IMG/VR virus record: IMGVR_UViG_3300010938_000122
Location: 1 to 27,640 of that record
Length of the DNA stretch: 27,640 nucleotides
Direction: 5' to 3' (one strand)
Source: a virus
Part shown: positions 1 through 7,688 of the stretch, piece by piece
Layout: each line of letters opens with the position of its first letter
How positions within the stretch are numbered: position 1 is the stretch's first letter
Translations under genes and position numbers: made by a program
Notes under the pieces: generated by a model
Seen by the model: the letters and a program-made list of their open reading frames with translations, nothing else
Database searches by the model: none
What the model was told of the DNA's origin: nothing

Positions 1-56
1 TTGGTATCTCAAACAAACCAGGAGGTGATCCTTGCCTTTTAAGAGCAAAGCCCAAA
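1..56. repeat. Left copy of the imperfect terminal overlap
   Basis: This segment matches 27585-27640 at 51 of 56 positions. It contains the last eight codons and stop of the amidase gene (bases 2-28) and the ribosome site and first codons of the gene at 32. The differences are at positions 1, 12, 32, 34 and 37. The overlap shows that the window wraps round, giving about 27,584 unique bases. Because the copies are not identical, they may come from two variants in a population, from end errors, or from a real diverged repeat. Confidence 0.9.
20..31 (+). promoter_or_regulatory. Very strong ribosome binding site before the TTG start at 32
   Basis: AGGAGGTGATCC is complementary over 12 bases to the canonical 3' end of bacterial 16S rRNA. 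It sits directly against the TTG codon, with about five bases from the AGGAGGT core. The stop codon of the upstream lysin (TGA, 26-28) lies inside it, so translation of the two genes is probably coupled. The strong site may compensate for the weak TTG start. Confidence 0.7.
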
Positions 57-178
57 AGCGATTATTTTATGCGATGGCCGAACGGGGAGAAATTCTCCCT
101 TCGACGGTCGAGCACTGGGAAAAAGAGACGAAAAAGCAGCACAAGAAGCTGCCCGAAAAAGTAAGGAGGAAGAAATGA
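32..178 (+). CDS. Small basic phage protein of the PFKSKAQ type
   Basis: A 48-residue, very basic protein that begins with (M)PFKSKAQKRLFYAMAERG and ends in a Lys/Arg-rich tail. The start PFKSKAQ followed by an aromatic-rich stretch and LPEK near the end matches a short family common in phage genomes, whose function I do not know. The start is TTG, chosen because the family begins at this proline and because a 12-base ribosome site lies just upstream. The only in-frame ATG (74) would cut off the conserved start. Its stop overlaps the ATG of the holin-like gene by four bases. In the right-hand copy of the terminal overlap the start codon reads ATA instead of TTG, which is a poor initiator. It lies between the lysin and the membrane lysis proteins, so a link to lysis or late virion maturation is possible but unproven. 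Confidence 0.75.
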   Translation: MPFKSKAQKRLFYAMAERGEILPSTVEHWEKETKKQHKKLPEKVRRKK

Positions 179-579
179 GCGGACGCAAACTAATCCTGGG
201 TGCCTTTTTTTGCTGGGCGCTAGCCGTGCCAGCTATCGTCGCTTTAGCGCAGACACCTCCAGGAGGCGACATTGACCCTACGGCCGCGGGTTCGCAGCTC
301 GTCGATGCTATCGCAGGGGGCCAATGGGGCATCGCAATCGGTGCAGGCATTATGCTACTGGTCTGGGCGCTGCGCGTGTTCCTCTGGCCATCTGTCCCAA
401 CTAAGGCATTGCCTCTGCTAGCCGTAGCCCTCGCGGTGCTGGGGACCGGTGCTACCGCCTTGGTTGCCGAGCCGTCAAAGTGGCTGGCTGCTATCTGGGC
501 AGGGGTCCAGGCTGGCCTTGCAGCCGCTGGAGCATGGGGGCTGGTTGGCAAACATGTGTTGCCGGTGGAGAAAAAATGA
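175..579 (+). CDS. Holin-like multi-span membrane protein
   Basis: A 134-residue protein with an N-terminal hydrophobic stretch (about 7-25) that could be a signal sequence ending near LAQ, followed by three hydrophobic segments at about 57-71, 79-97 and 104-124, and a short charged tail (VEKK). Size, several membrane spans, charged C-terminus and the place after a lysin gene fit a phage holin, which would make holes in the inner membrane so that the lysin can reach the wall. I cannot assign a holin family by eye. The start ATG follows AGGAGGAAG. It overlaps the gene before it by four bases and the next gene (ATG at 576) by four bases, which implies translational coupling along the lysis cassette. 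A structural membrane protein is an alternative. Confidence 0.6.
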   Translation: MSGRKLILGAFFCWALAVPAIVALAQTPPGGDIDPTAAGSQLVDAIAGGQWGIAIGAGIMLLVWALRVFLWPSVPTKALPLLAVALAVLGTGATALVAEPSKWLAAIWAGVQAGLAAAGAWGLVGKHVLPVEKK

Positions 580-788
580 ATAAAAACAACGCATATTTAT
601 TGGGCGTGCTAGATGGAATCGAAATGGGTGCAAGCGTTCTGGGTATTTTAGGCAAGCGTCTGAAAACAGAAAAGAAGATCACTGCGTTTGATCTGAATGA
701 AGCGCGCAAAGCCCTGACACGGGAATTCCGCGCAGCGGCAGCGATGCTGGACAAATACAAAGAAGCCAAAACAGCAGAACCAACTTAG
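576..788 (+). CDS. Small helical protein in the lysis cassette, function unknown
   Basis: A 70-residue protein with no signal peptide. The first part (about 7-26) is mildly hydrophobic and glycine-rich. The rest is charged and helical, with a probable amphipathic helix from about 36 to 65. ATG 576 overlaps the stop of the holin-like gene (ATGA), so it is almost certainly co-translated with it. A longer open frame begins upstream inside the holin gene but would overlap it by about 100 bases and has no ribosome site, so I use 576. I do not recognise the family. Its place suggests a lysis accessory role, but nothing in the sequence proves it. Confidence 0.6.
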   Translation: MNKNNAYLLGVLDGIEMGASVLGILGKRLKTEKKITAFDLNEARKALTREFRAAAAMLDKYKEAKTAEPT

Positions 789-821
789 CTGGCGCACGCG
801 CACCAATTTGCAGAGAAACAT

Positions 822-1067
822 ATGAACTGGCTGCCTTTTGCAATTATCGCTGTCCTGCTCGTTATCTGCATCGTGCTATCTATCGTGCTGCTGCGCAATC
901 AACACCAGCTACGCCAGCACAGGGCCAAAGAGCTGGCGCGGCAGTGCGAGATATCCCGCTTGTTGGCAGCGCGGGATGCTGGAGGAATGAGCAATGAGGG
1001 CCTGGCTGCTGCTTTGCGTGGGTTGCTTACTGTCTGGTCTGCTCTGGACACAAAACGCAAGGAGTGA
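822..1067 (+). CDS. Single-span membrane protein, possible inner-membrane spanin or lysis accessory
   Basis: An 81-residue protein with one strong N-terminal membrane span (about 4-24) followed by a charged, helix-forming domain rich in Gln, Arg and Ala. This topology (short N-terminus, one span, helical outer domain) is that of Rz-like inner-membrane spanins, though it is shorter than most. Its last 25 codons overlap the next gene in another reading frame, an arrangement often seen in Rz/Rz1 pairs. The ribosome site (GCAGAGAAAC) is weak. The assignment rests on topology and context only, and an antiholin or small holin is a fair alternative. Confidence 0.5.
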   Translation: MNWLPFAIIAVLLVICIVLSIVLLRNQHQLRQHRAKELARQCEISRLLAARDAGGMSNEGLAAALRGLLTVWSALDTKRKE

Positions 1068-1323
1068 CGACACTAAAGAGATCGCCGTTACGCCCTGCAC
1101 CGGCGAGGTTTGCCCTACCGGCGAGCTGCGAATTACCCGCCAAGCTGCCGAGCGCATGTATGCTATCGCCCAGAGCGAGGCCGACTGCCGTCGAATGCTG
1201 GCAGAGATAACACAGCCTCCAGCGCAGGGATGGCAGCCGGGGACGGTCCTGGCAATCGGTGCGGTAATTGTTGCCGTGGTTGCGGCTGGTGCTTTTACAG
1301 CCGGGGTATTAATCGGAAGATAA
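994..1323 (+). CDS. Exported protein with N-terminal signal and C-terminal span, candidate u-spanin
   Basis: A 109-residue protein with an N-terminal export signal (about 3-18) containing cysteines at 8 and 11, a middle domain with further cysteines, and a C-terminal hydrophobic segment (about 85-106) ending in GR. A lipoprotein-type start plus a C-terminal span is the layout of unimolecular spanins such as T1 gp11, which tie the outer to the inner membrane at lysis. The lipobox is poor: CVG precedes Cys11, with Cys rather than Leu at -3. Cleavage by signal peptidase I near NARS-DD is also possible. The ATG follows GGAGG by eight bases and lies inside the preceding gene, in another frame. It ends the rightward module. 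If Cys11 is not lipidated, the protein would be an ordinary membrane protein and the u-spanin reading fails. Confidence 0.5.
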   Translation: MRAWLLLCVGCLLSGLLWTQNARSDDTKEIAVTPCTGEVCPTGELRITRQAAERMYAIAQSEADCRRMLAEITQPPAQGWQPGTVLAIGAVIVAVVAAGAFTAGVLIGR

Positions 1324-1350
1324 TTACGCTGTAATTGCACGCTGGTGCAA
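1322..1350. terminator. Two adjacent hairpins between convergent genes
   Basis: AATTAC-GCT-GTAATT (1322-1336) is followed, with a two-base overlap, by TTGCAC-GCTG-GTGCAA (1335-1350). They lie between the end of the rightward module (1323) and the end of the leftward one (1372), where a two-way terminator would be expected. Neither hairpin has a clear T-run, so intrinsic termination is only a suggestion. Confidence 0.4.
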
Positions 1351-1371
1351 TCCACTAATCTGGCGCTTGAG

Positions 1372-1728
1372 TTATTTTAGTAAACCCAGCGCGGCGGCGA
1401 GACCGCTAAGACCGCTTAGTGTTGCAACTACAACCAGCACATCCCTGATCACACGGGCAACAAGACTTGCACGGCCCGTAATAGCGTTTTCGACCTGTGT
1501 GCACGATTTTGCGATTTGTGTATGTAGCCTTTGTTCCAAGTCCAGATGCAAATGTGCGCAACGGTCAGGAGTCATTCTCGACAGCACGGCTTCGGTTAGT
1601 TTCTCGACGTGAGTACTCAGCTTTTCGACGTTGCGCTCTATGCCCAGGATGCGCCCATCAATCTGCCCGACGCGGGATTGTATTTCCAGTATCACATCTG
1701 CCCATTTAGTTAGCTCATTCGCCGACAT
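1372..1728 (-). CDS. XhlA-like coiled-coil protein with C-terminal membrane span
   Basis: A 118-residue protein. Residues about 8-85 form a heptad-like helical region (VGQIDGRILGIERNVEKLS and on), and residues about 95-117 form a C-terminal hydrophobic segment. This pattern matches hemolysin XhlA-type phage proteins, which sit in the membrane with their coiled coil exposed and assist holins or host lysis. An open frame starts further upstream, but the ATG at 1728 has GGAGGG eight bases before it and overlaps the zinc-ribbon gene by 14 bases, so it is the better start. It is the last gene of the leftward virion module, facing the lysis genes of the other module. Family membership is by architecture, and a tail-associated membrane protein is possible. 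Confidence 0.6.
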   Translation of the reverse strand: MSANELTKWADVILEIQSRVGQIDGRILGIERNVEKLSTHVEKLTEAVLSRMTPDRCAHLHLDLEQRLHTQIAKSCTQVENAITGRASLVARVIRDVLVVVATLSGLSGLAAALGLLK

Positions 1729-1924
1729 CGTCCAAGCCCTCCAGATACCCACACTGCCAACACCGTTTGCCCTTTTCGTGAGCCGCGCCGCAACGGCAAC
1801 GAACAATCTCTCGCGCTATGTCAGATGGGATAACGCAGCGGCAGATAGAGCATTGCCCTTGCTCTCCTACCTGCACCGCCACAAGCGCCCCGCATCGGGG
1901 GCAGACTGTTACGCGCGTCGTCAC
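1715..1924 (-). CDS. Small double zinc-ribbon protein
   Basis: A 69-residue protein starting at GTG 1924, whose last two bases overlap the stop of the preceding gene (GTGA), with AAGGAG about ten bases upstream. It has four Cys pairs: CPRC, CSIC, CRC and CWQC, in the order expected for one or two zinc ribbons. The rest is short and has no catalytic motif. It could bind nucleic acid or protein, or simply be a zinc-stabilised structural piece. The Cys codons and the tight overlaps on both sides (also 14 bases into the XhlA-like gene) argue that it is real, although longer upstream starts exist in the same frame. Confidence 0.65.
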   Translation of the reverse strand: MTTRVTVCPRCGALVAVQVGEQGQCSICRCVIPSDIAREIVRCRCGAAHEKGKRCWQCGYLEGLDDVGE

Positions 1925-2529
1925 TTCGGGCACTCTCCTTCGTGGCCCTGCCAATCCCGGCCGTAGAGCGTTGCGATTTCCCGGCACGGAGGACATCCGC
2001 CAGGCCAGGCGACGCATTCGGGGCAATGCCCGTGGTCGCCAGGATAGACAGGATAGGGCGCGCACCTGGCGCGCATTGCGGCGTCAAATTCTGTCTCTAC
2101 ACCTGCGCCCATCGAGCCGGTTACCGGTTCCAGGATATCGCCAGTCAGGTCTACGCACTGCGCCGGGACAACAGCATTTGCAGGCGCCCAGCGAGTAATT
2201 GTGTGCTGATGCTGGCCAGTGCCGGACGTGCACTGGAGCAATTTTTTCTTCTGGCTAGCCGGCGCTGTAGTAGGATCAATCGCCCCAGTGGGCGCTGAGT
2301 CTGCGGGAGCAAAGCACAAGCACCGGCCGGATGGCGACGGCCTTATCCCACCGGGACATTGCACCACGTCTGTCGAGTCGGCATCGGGGCAGGTCGGCAA
2401 AACATACATTTTCATCTCGATTTTCGTGGCTGGCTTTCCCACCGGCGTCTCGCCGCCGCCAAGGACGCCAAGGATTACACCGCCCGCCGCAAGCACTCCT
2501 ATTATTGCTGCTGTGATTGCACGCTTCAT
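1921..2529 (-). CDS. Exported cysteine-rich protein, function unknown
   Basis: A 202-residue protein with an N-terminal hydrophobic segment (about 4-24, MKRAITAAIIGVLAAGG and on) that should act as a signal peptide or anchor, followed by a region with 12 cysteines, several in close pairs (CLC, CPEC, CPPC). No membrane span follows. Such a pattern suggests a disulfide-bonded protein outside the cytoplasm, or metal-binding clusters. I do not recognise the family. Its ATG overlaps the stop of the fibre-like gene (ATGA), and its own stop overlaps the start of the zinc-ribbon gene. It is one of three consecutive late genes with export signals, which points to a job at the cell envelope or a virion surface role. 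Confidence 0.65.
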   Translation of the reverse strand: MKRAITAAIIGVLAAGGVILGVLGGGETPVGKPATKIEMKMYVLPTCPDADSTDVVQCPGGIRPSPSGRCLCFAPADSAPTGAIDPTTAPASQKKKLLQCTSGTGQHQHTITRWAPANAVVPAQCVDLTGDILEPVTGSMGAGVETEFDAAMRARCAPYPVYPGDHGHCPECVAWPGGCPPCREIATLYGRDWQGHEGECPK

Positions 2530-4574
2530 CTTAGCACCCCACGGTAGACACGGAAAGAATTGAGCCAGATATCATAGGCAAAAGAGGTCCCTGGATTGAC
2601 GAAATAAAGATAAGATTGTGCTGCACTTAATTTGCCTGTTCCACTGCCTGCTGCCTGATTATTCCAAGCACCGTTCCAATAACACGCGACATCATTATTT
2701 CCAGACGAATAAAACCCAGTTTGGTAATCTGTGTTGGCGCTAGGAATTGGATTAGTAAGGTTAGTGCATCTAGTGCCAAGGGCATTGTCGAAAAGACAGA
2801 CCTGTGGTTTTTTATCTAGCTCACGTATAAATACCACAAACGAATTTGCAGAACCATAACCACCATTTGTAAAAAATAGTTTTCTTTCTGCAATTTCGCT
2901 CCCACTATACGGTATGCGGAAATTAAAAGTAGCTGTCGTTGCTCCGTTGGCACTGAATGGCGAAGCAGTAGATATAATTGTTGGCGAGCACGCTGCGCTC
3001 CCCGCCGCATTGGCACCGCAGAAAGCATCGACTTTGGGATAATTACCTACCGCCCGCATCATCGCCGCGTCTATTGCTACGCTCTGCGCTGCGCCGGCAG
3101 GGAGAGCAATGCGAAATTGCGCCCTCTGCGTCGATGCCTGCGTTGTGATCGTGCCGGCAATGTTCTGCGTGCCACCAAGGCGAGTCCAGATCAAGCCGGG
3201 CACAGCGTCATTAACTACGCTGGTAGTAGTAGTCAGAGTCGCGCAGCCAGTATCAGAGTATTCGAGCAGGTCAATATCGACTTTGCCCGTGCCCGAGATG
3301 AGTTTTGCCCAGACAGACAGCTCGTATAACGTGCTTGCACTAACCGTCAGGCAGCCAGTCGTTAGACTGACTGCGTCGTCAGCATCGGCCAGCGTGCAGA
3401 GAGCCGACGAGGCCCCGACTGCCATGTGGTCTGTAGTCTGCGCGCAATCGCCAGTCGATGTAACAGTCTCGGTCCAGCCGGTCGGGACGCCAGAAGCCCA
3501 GCTCTCAAATGTAGAGTAAGGGACTAGATTCGTAATCGCCGACGCACCATAGAGTCCGCCACTCCCGCTCGCCGGCGAACCAACCATATTCGTGTAGCTC
3601 GGAAGCTGCATCAAAAACGGCTGAACACCGCTATAAGGCGGAGCAAGCATAATCGCAGAGCAAGTAGAGCAATAAGTCGAAACAGTGTTTTGCGCGGCGC
3701 TGTCAATCATGCCGCGGAACATGGCGTGCATTTTTTCATGCTGTGCTTGTGTAATAAAAATCCCGTCGTAATATGCACAGAAGAGAATTTGGCCGGAAAA
3801 ATATCTATAGATACTACTATCATACATCCCAACATTTATACTCGTAGAAGAGTTAAATGGAGGACCCGGAGCGTTGCTTATTGAATAGCAGTTGTTCGCG
3901 TTGGCGCATAACTGCATAATCGAGTTTCCATCGCTTATATAATGATACGAACCAGTAGCAAAACCAATTTGCCCACTAGCACACCCAGATCTGTATATAG
4001 CTGTTTGAGTTATTCCATCTTTGGATACATAGAAGTAAAAATTTAAATTACCACCGCGATAAAGCATCCAAGTGCGCTGATTGGTAGGTTCTTTCCATTT
4101 TGAAAAAATCCCAGTGAATTGATCCCCAGTCGTTCCATTTACCGCGCACACCACCGAAAAATCCCCGCTCGGGTCGAAATCATCCCCACTGGCGCTGTCG
4201 GACAGGCTAAGGTAATCCGAAGTCCCGTTAAACTTCCAGGCATATCCCATCGTCCCGCTGAGGCCGTTAGGATATGTGCCATCATTTACTCGCACCGGCG
4301 AGCCATTGACCGTAAAAACATAAGGAGCATGCGGCCCCGTGCCGACCTCGGCAGTGTAAGTCGCGCCTACAGCTTGATCGAAGAATACGACAAGCCGCGG
4401 TTGTCCCGGCACCGTCAGCATCGCCATCGTCTCGCCTGAATGCGTAAAGGGATAGGAGCGGACGAGACGGCCTTTGTCGAGCCAGCCGCCGGCGCCCGTC
4501 TGGTCCTGCGGGGCAAACACACCGCAGAGAACCAGTAGCCACACCCAACCGGGTATGCGTCTGGTTAGAGACAT
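2526..4574 (-). CDS. LamG-like fibre or lectin with N-terminal signal
   Basis: A 682-residue protein. Residues 8-22 are hydrophobic (WVWLLVLCGVF) behind two arginines, like a signal peptide. From about 111 to 290 there is a LamG/concanavalin-like jellyroll (YAWKFNGTSDYLSLSDS, then DFSVVCAVN). A region at about 350-510 begins with NLVPYSTFESWASG, like carbohydrate-binding modules in phage fibres, and a second jellyroll-like domain runs from about 540 to the end. The likely role is binding sugars on the host surface, as a tail fibre or spike. The ATG has GGAGG seven bases upstream. An export signal and many cysteines are unusual for a tail fibre that assembles in the cytoplasm, so a secreted or membrane-held lectin is a real alternative. 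Confidence 0.65.
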   Translation of the reverse strand: MSLTRRIPGWVWLLVLCGVFAPQDQTGAGGWLDKGRLVRSYPFTHSGETMAMLTVPGQPRLVVFFDQAVGATYTAEVGTGPHAPYVFTVNGSPVRVNDGTYPNGLSGTMGYAWKFNGTSDYLSLSDSASGDDFDPSGDFSVVCAVNGTTGDQFTGIFSKWKEPTNQRTWMLYRGGNLNFYFYVSKDGITQTAIYRSGCASGQIGFATGSYHYISDGNSIMQLCANANNCYSISNAPGPPFNSSTSINVGMYDSSIYRYFSGQILFCAYYDGIFITQAQHEKMHAMFRGMIDSAAQNTVSTYCSTCSAIMLAPPYSGVQPFLMQLPSYTNMVGSPASGSGGLYGASAITNLVPYSTFESWASGVPTGWTETVTSTGDCAQTTDHMAVGASSALCTLADADDAVSLTTGCLTVSASTLYELSVWAKLISGTGKVDIDLLEYSDTGCATLTTTTSVVNDAVPGLIWTRLGGTQNIAGTITTQASTQRAQFRIALPAGAAQSVAIDAAMMRAVGNYPKVDAFCGANAAGSAACSPTIISTASPFSANGATTATFNFRIPYSGSEIAERKLFFTNGGYGSANSFVVFIRELDKKPQVCLFDNALGTRCTNLTNPIPSANTDYQTGFYSSGNNDVACYWNGAWNNQAAGSGTGKLSAAQSYLYFVNPGTSFAYDIWLNSFRVYRGVLR

Positions 4575-4587
4575 ATGTAAGCCTCCG

Positions 4588-4983
4588 TTACGGGTTAGTT
4601 ACCCGTATAAATTGCAGCACTCCAGTTGCAGTCGGTGCGATGTAGGCGCACTTTGGCCCGGTAAGTCGCACAGGCACCGGCAGACAACCAGACACAACGA
4701 AGGCATAGCCGCCGACTGAAGTTGTTGCCGTAGGATTGCTGCCGCAGAGAATATACGCACTGTTGCCCTCGCTGCACACGATGTATGCTCCGCCAGGAGA
4801 TGGCAGTGTATACTGCGCCGAGCTGGAGCCAAGCGCTACGACCTGCGTAGTGTCGCTGTCGGCGATAGGCGAGCCAGCTAATGCCGCAGCGCTTTTGTTC
4901 TGCACTGCCGACTGCGCCAGTGCGATGCCGCCGATAGCCAGTAGGGTTACCGCCAGTGCTACATAGAGTCGCTTCCGTGTCAT
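4588..4983 (-). CDS. Small exported protein with four cysteines
   Basis: A 131-residue protein with a textbook Sec signal (KRLYVALAVTLLAIGGIALA, cut probably before Gln24), leaving a mature domain of about 108 residues that is rich in Ser, Thr, Gly and Val with four cysteines (in VCSE, LCGS, GCLP and KCAY). The mature part looks like a small beta domain. No family is recognised. The ATG overlaps the stop of the 902-residue protein gene (ATGA), and the fibre-like gene follows after 13 bases. It probably works with the fibre-like protein outside the inner membrane. The four cysteines would suit two disulfides. Confidence 0.65.
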   Translation of the reverse strand: MTRKRLYVALAVTLLAIGGIALAQSAVQNKSAAALAGSPIADSDTTQVVALGSSSAQYTLPSPGGAYIVCSEGNSAYILCGSNPTATTSVGGYAFVVSGCLPVPVRLTGPKCAYIAPTATGVLQFIRVTNP

Positions 4984-7688
4984 GCTACAACCTCCTCTAA
5001 TCTTTGGGTTCTACTCATACTAGCCCTGAGCGACTTCTGCCGCTGGGCCGGGGTTAACTTGGGCATGCCGGTTGCCGTTCCCTGTGCTGGGGCAGGGAAT
5101 AGCGTTGCAACCGCTTTCTGTATGATCGCCAGATTCTCGGGTTGCATTTCTGGCGTGGCTGCAAAGCCAAACACGTAAGACAACCGCACACGCTTGGCGT
5201 ATGGCACTTTATCTCCCGCTTCGGCGAGGGCATCGACCAGATTGTCCCGCAGTGTGGCATAGAGGCCAGGATAGACATGGCGAATTGTGTCTATTTCCTC
5301 TTTGGTAACAATGCCGGCTTTTATTCTCTGCAACACCTTCTTTGGTTCCAGCACCGCTTGCCGGACAAGGGCATATTTCCGCAGCTCCGCATCAGGGATG
5401 TTCTTGCGGCCTCCACCCTGCTTGGGCATCGCTTCTGTTAATATCTGCACGGCTGCCGTGGCGCGCTGCGCTGCAAGCTGGGAGAGAATAGGATAATCTT
5501 CGTGGCCAGGGACCTGTGCGGCCAGGGATGCCGGGTCGGCCGCGAGCCGCCCGAAGCGTTCCTTGTCCTGCTTGAGCTGTTCCAGCGTAAACACCGGCAC
5601 TGTGGCACGAATGACCCTGTTAGTGCCCCGCCCGATTAATTGCCGTATCGCCGAGAACGCTTCACCGCCCACATTCCCTGCAAGCCGCTTGATGCCAGCG
5701 AGCACCCGAATTGTGCTGGCAGGATTGACAAGAGCCGATAGCACACCACCAATCACCGCACCTGGTGCGCCGCCAGCAACCCAGCCGACGAGGGTTGAGG
5801 TGCCGACAGCGGGCATAATGGCCTTGGCTCCTTCGTCGAGTTGCCGCAGAGCCGATTTCGCTTCCATTATTTCCCTGGCGCGCTGGTGCACTGATTCAAA
5901 CTCTCTGCGCACACCCCTGAATTCAGACGCTGCTTTCAGTGCTTCTTCGCTTCCAGTGTGCTTCGAGATGCGGTCCAGCAATGTTTCTGTTTTCTGGAGA
6001 CGGTCGAACCAATATCGCTCTTCCAGCGGGCTTCGGGCTGTGTCGCCAAGCGATTGGATGTAACCCTCGAAGGCCTTCGGATCGGCCTCGCGCTTGAAAT
6101 ACTTTGCGCCGGCCAGTTGTTCTTCCCACTCCGTAACTCCGGCACGTTTAAAGAACGGCCTGACCTGAACTCCTACAGTGCTCTCAAGCAGATCGTGCCA
6201 GGCGGCGTTAATTTCCCGTTGCGCTGTCGCCGCGGCTTTACCAAATATAGCCTCGTTCTCCAGCAGCGGTCTAAGGTTGTTTTCGTAAAGTGAAATCAGA
6301 TATCGACGTGTATTTTCCGCAGCCTGCTGTGTTGCTGGATCGGATGCCATATTCACCAGTCTATTCATATTATCAGCATAAGCGCCGACCGAGCGTTTGA
6401 AATCATCCAGCGCCAGAAATATATCTTTGTTTGCGGTTTTTGACTTTATGCTACTTTCGATGCGCGTTTCAGTTTCTTTAAGTATCTTCTGTAAGCCCTG
6501 CACAACTCCTGGCCGATGTGGCTCTGCGGCTATAGCATCAAGCATCTCTCTAGTTTTGGCTAACGTATCCTGCGCGGCATCCCGCACAACAGCGGTGTCT
6601 GTCTCAAGGGATATCTTTTCAGCCAGGGCGTTTGCTTTCCCAGCCTTCGCGCCAAACATGCGGGCGATATCGCTCATCTCTTCTACTTTGTCGGCTGCCT
6701 TTGCTAACTGTGTTGCCAGGTCGCCGACTTCTGATGCAGTAACAGCGACATCTTCCAGCGCCCCAGGGCGTTCCAACAGATACCCGAGCTGCCTTTTGCC
6801 GCCTGTTAGGGATCCGGCAACCTGGGTATATAGCTTCCTGGCTGCCAACTCCTGGGCCTGGGTGGATATATTTGGGGCGACATGCTCGATTAATTTTTTC
6901 GCCTGATCAATCGTAAACCGCCCGGCTTTGCTGGCTATGACACCAGCGGAAGTAAGGGCACCCGTCAGACCTCCGCCCAACAGTGCTCCCATACCTGCCT
7001 CGGCCAGGATCGAGTCGATAGAACCATCGAGATTGCCTAACGCGGTTTCCGAGACAGCATGGCCAACGCCATAAGCCGCGCCTTCGACTGCGCCCTGGGC
7101 GACAGACGCTGCAATACGGCGCGCAGCACCGATGCTTGACTTTGCAGCACCGCCCAGTATCATTTTCGCTGCGGCTTCACCGGCCTGGGATACCAGCCGG
7201 GGCATTGTGGCTGCGCCGCGGGCAAGGAGGCTTCCCGCCCCTTTAGCCGCACCGGCCGCGCCACCGCTTAACAATGTGGTCGCAACAATGGCGCCATACT
7301 CACCAACTGCCGATGCGGTCGGGTTAAATTCCAGGAGATTCTTAAGCGTCTCGGGGTCAACGAGACCGAGCTTAGTAAGCGCGAGGTCCGAAAGACCAAA
7401 CGTTAACCCTCGGGCAGCGCCAGCGATGCCGGCGACCAAGGGTTGGTCGTATTTTTCTTCTAATGCCGCTCTTTTTCGCTGTTCTTCGGTCGGCGGAACG
7501 TAACCAAGTGAGCGATAATGGAGATAGTCTTTGAGCGGCACTTGCCGCACTTTGTTGATATCTGGATCGTAGATATCAATAGTAGCATTTTCAGGTGCCT
7601 GATATTCTCTGCTGCGCAGCGCTTCTTCAAGCTGCTGCATGCTGACTTCTACCGGCCGGCCGGTGCGTTTGTGAATTAATTGCGGCAT
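4980..7688 (-). CDS. Large internal virion or DNA ejection protein
   Basis: A 902-residue protein. Residues 1-75 form a small charged N-terminal domain. From about 85 to 260 there are Gly/Ala-rich hydrophobic helices (for example LVAGIAGAARGLTFGLSDLAL), then a long charged helical region, another Gly/Ala-rich stretch near 620-660 and a helical C-terminus. Such long helical proteins with membrane-active segments, placed after tail genes, are typical of podovirus internal proteins that leave the capsid and help DNA cross the envelope. No enzymatic motif, such as a transglycosylase, is clear. Its start overlaps the previous stop (TAATG), indicating coupling with the 422-residue gene. Confidence 0.65.
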   Translation of the reverse strand: MPQLIHKRTGRPVEVSMQQLEEALRSREYQAPENATIDIYDPDINKVRQVPLKDYLHYRSLGYVPPTEEQRKRAALEEKYDQPLVAGIAGAARGLTFGLSDLALTKLGLVDPETLKNLLEFNPTASAVGEYGAIVATTLLSGGAAGAAKGAGSLLARGAATMPRLVSQAGEAAAKMILGGAAKSSIGAARRIAASVAQGAVEGAAYGVGHAVSETALGNLDGSIDSILAEAGMGALLGGGLTGALTSAGVIASKAGRFTIDQAKKLIEHVAPNISTQAQELAARKLYTQVAGSLTGGKRQLGYLLERPGALEDVAVTASEVGDLATQLAKAADKVEEMSDIARMFGAKAGKANALAEKISLETDTAVVRDAAQDTLAKTREMLDAIAAEPHRPGVVQGLQKILKETETRIESSIKSKTANKDIFLALDDFKRSVGAYADNMNRLVNMASDPATQQAAENTRRYLISLYENNLRPLLENEAIFGKAAATAQREINAAWHDLLESTVGVQVRPFFKRAGVTEWEEQLAGAKYFKREADPKAFEGYIQSLGDTARSPLEERYWFDRLQKTETLLDRISKHTGSEEALKAASEFRGVRREFESVHQRAREIMEAKSALRQLDEGAKAIMPAVGTSTLVGWVAGGAPGAVIGGVLSALVNPASTIRVLAGIKRLAGNVGGEAFSAIRQLIGRGTNRVIRATVPVFTLEQLKQDKERFGRLAADPASLAAQVPGHEDYPILSQLAAQRATAAVQILTEAMPKQGGGRKNIPDAELRKYALVRQAVLEPKKVLQRIKAGIVTKEEIDTIRHVYPGLYATLRDNLVDALAEAGDKVPYAKRVRLSYVFGFAATPEMQPENLAIIQKAVATLFPAPAQGTATGMPKLTPAQRQKSLRASMSRTQRLEEVVA

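Noticed and set aside
480-575. Longer form of the 70-residue lysis-cassette protein
   Set aside because: It would run 96 bases inside the holin-like gene without a ribosome site. ATG 576 overlaps the holin stop in the usual way.
1729-1806. Longer start for the XhlA-like gene
   Set aside because: The extra 26 residues overlap the zinc-ribbon gene, and the GGAGGG site fits ATG 1728.
5563-6906. Long plus-strand open frames opposite the ejection protein gene
   Set aside because: They are antisense shadows of the 902-residue gene, rich in Ser and Arg with no ribosome sites.
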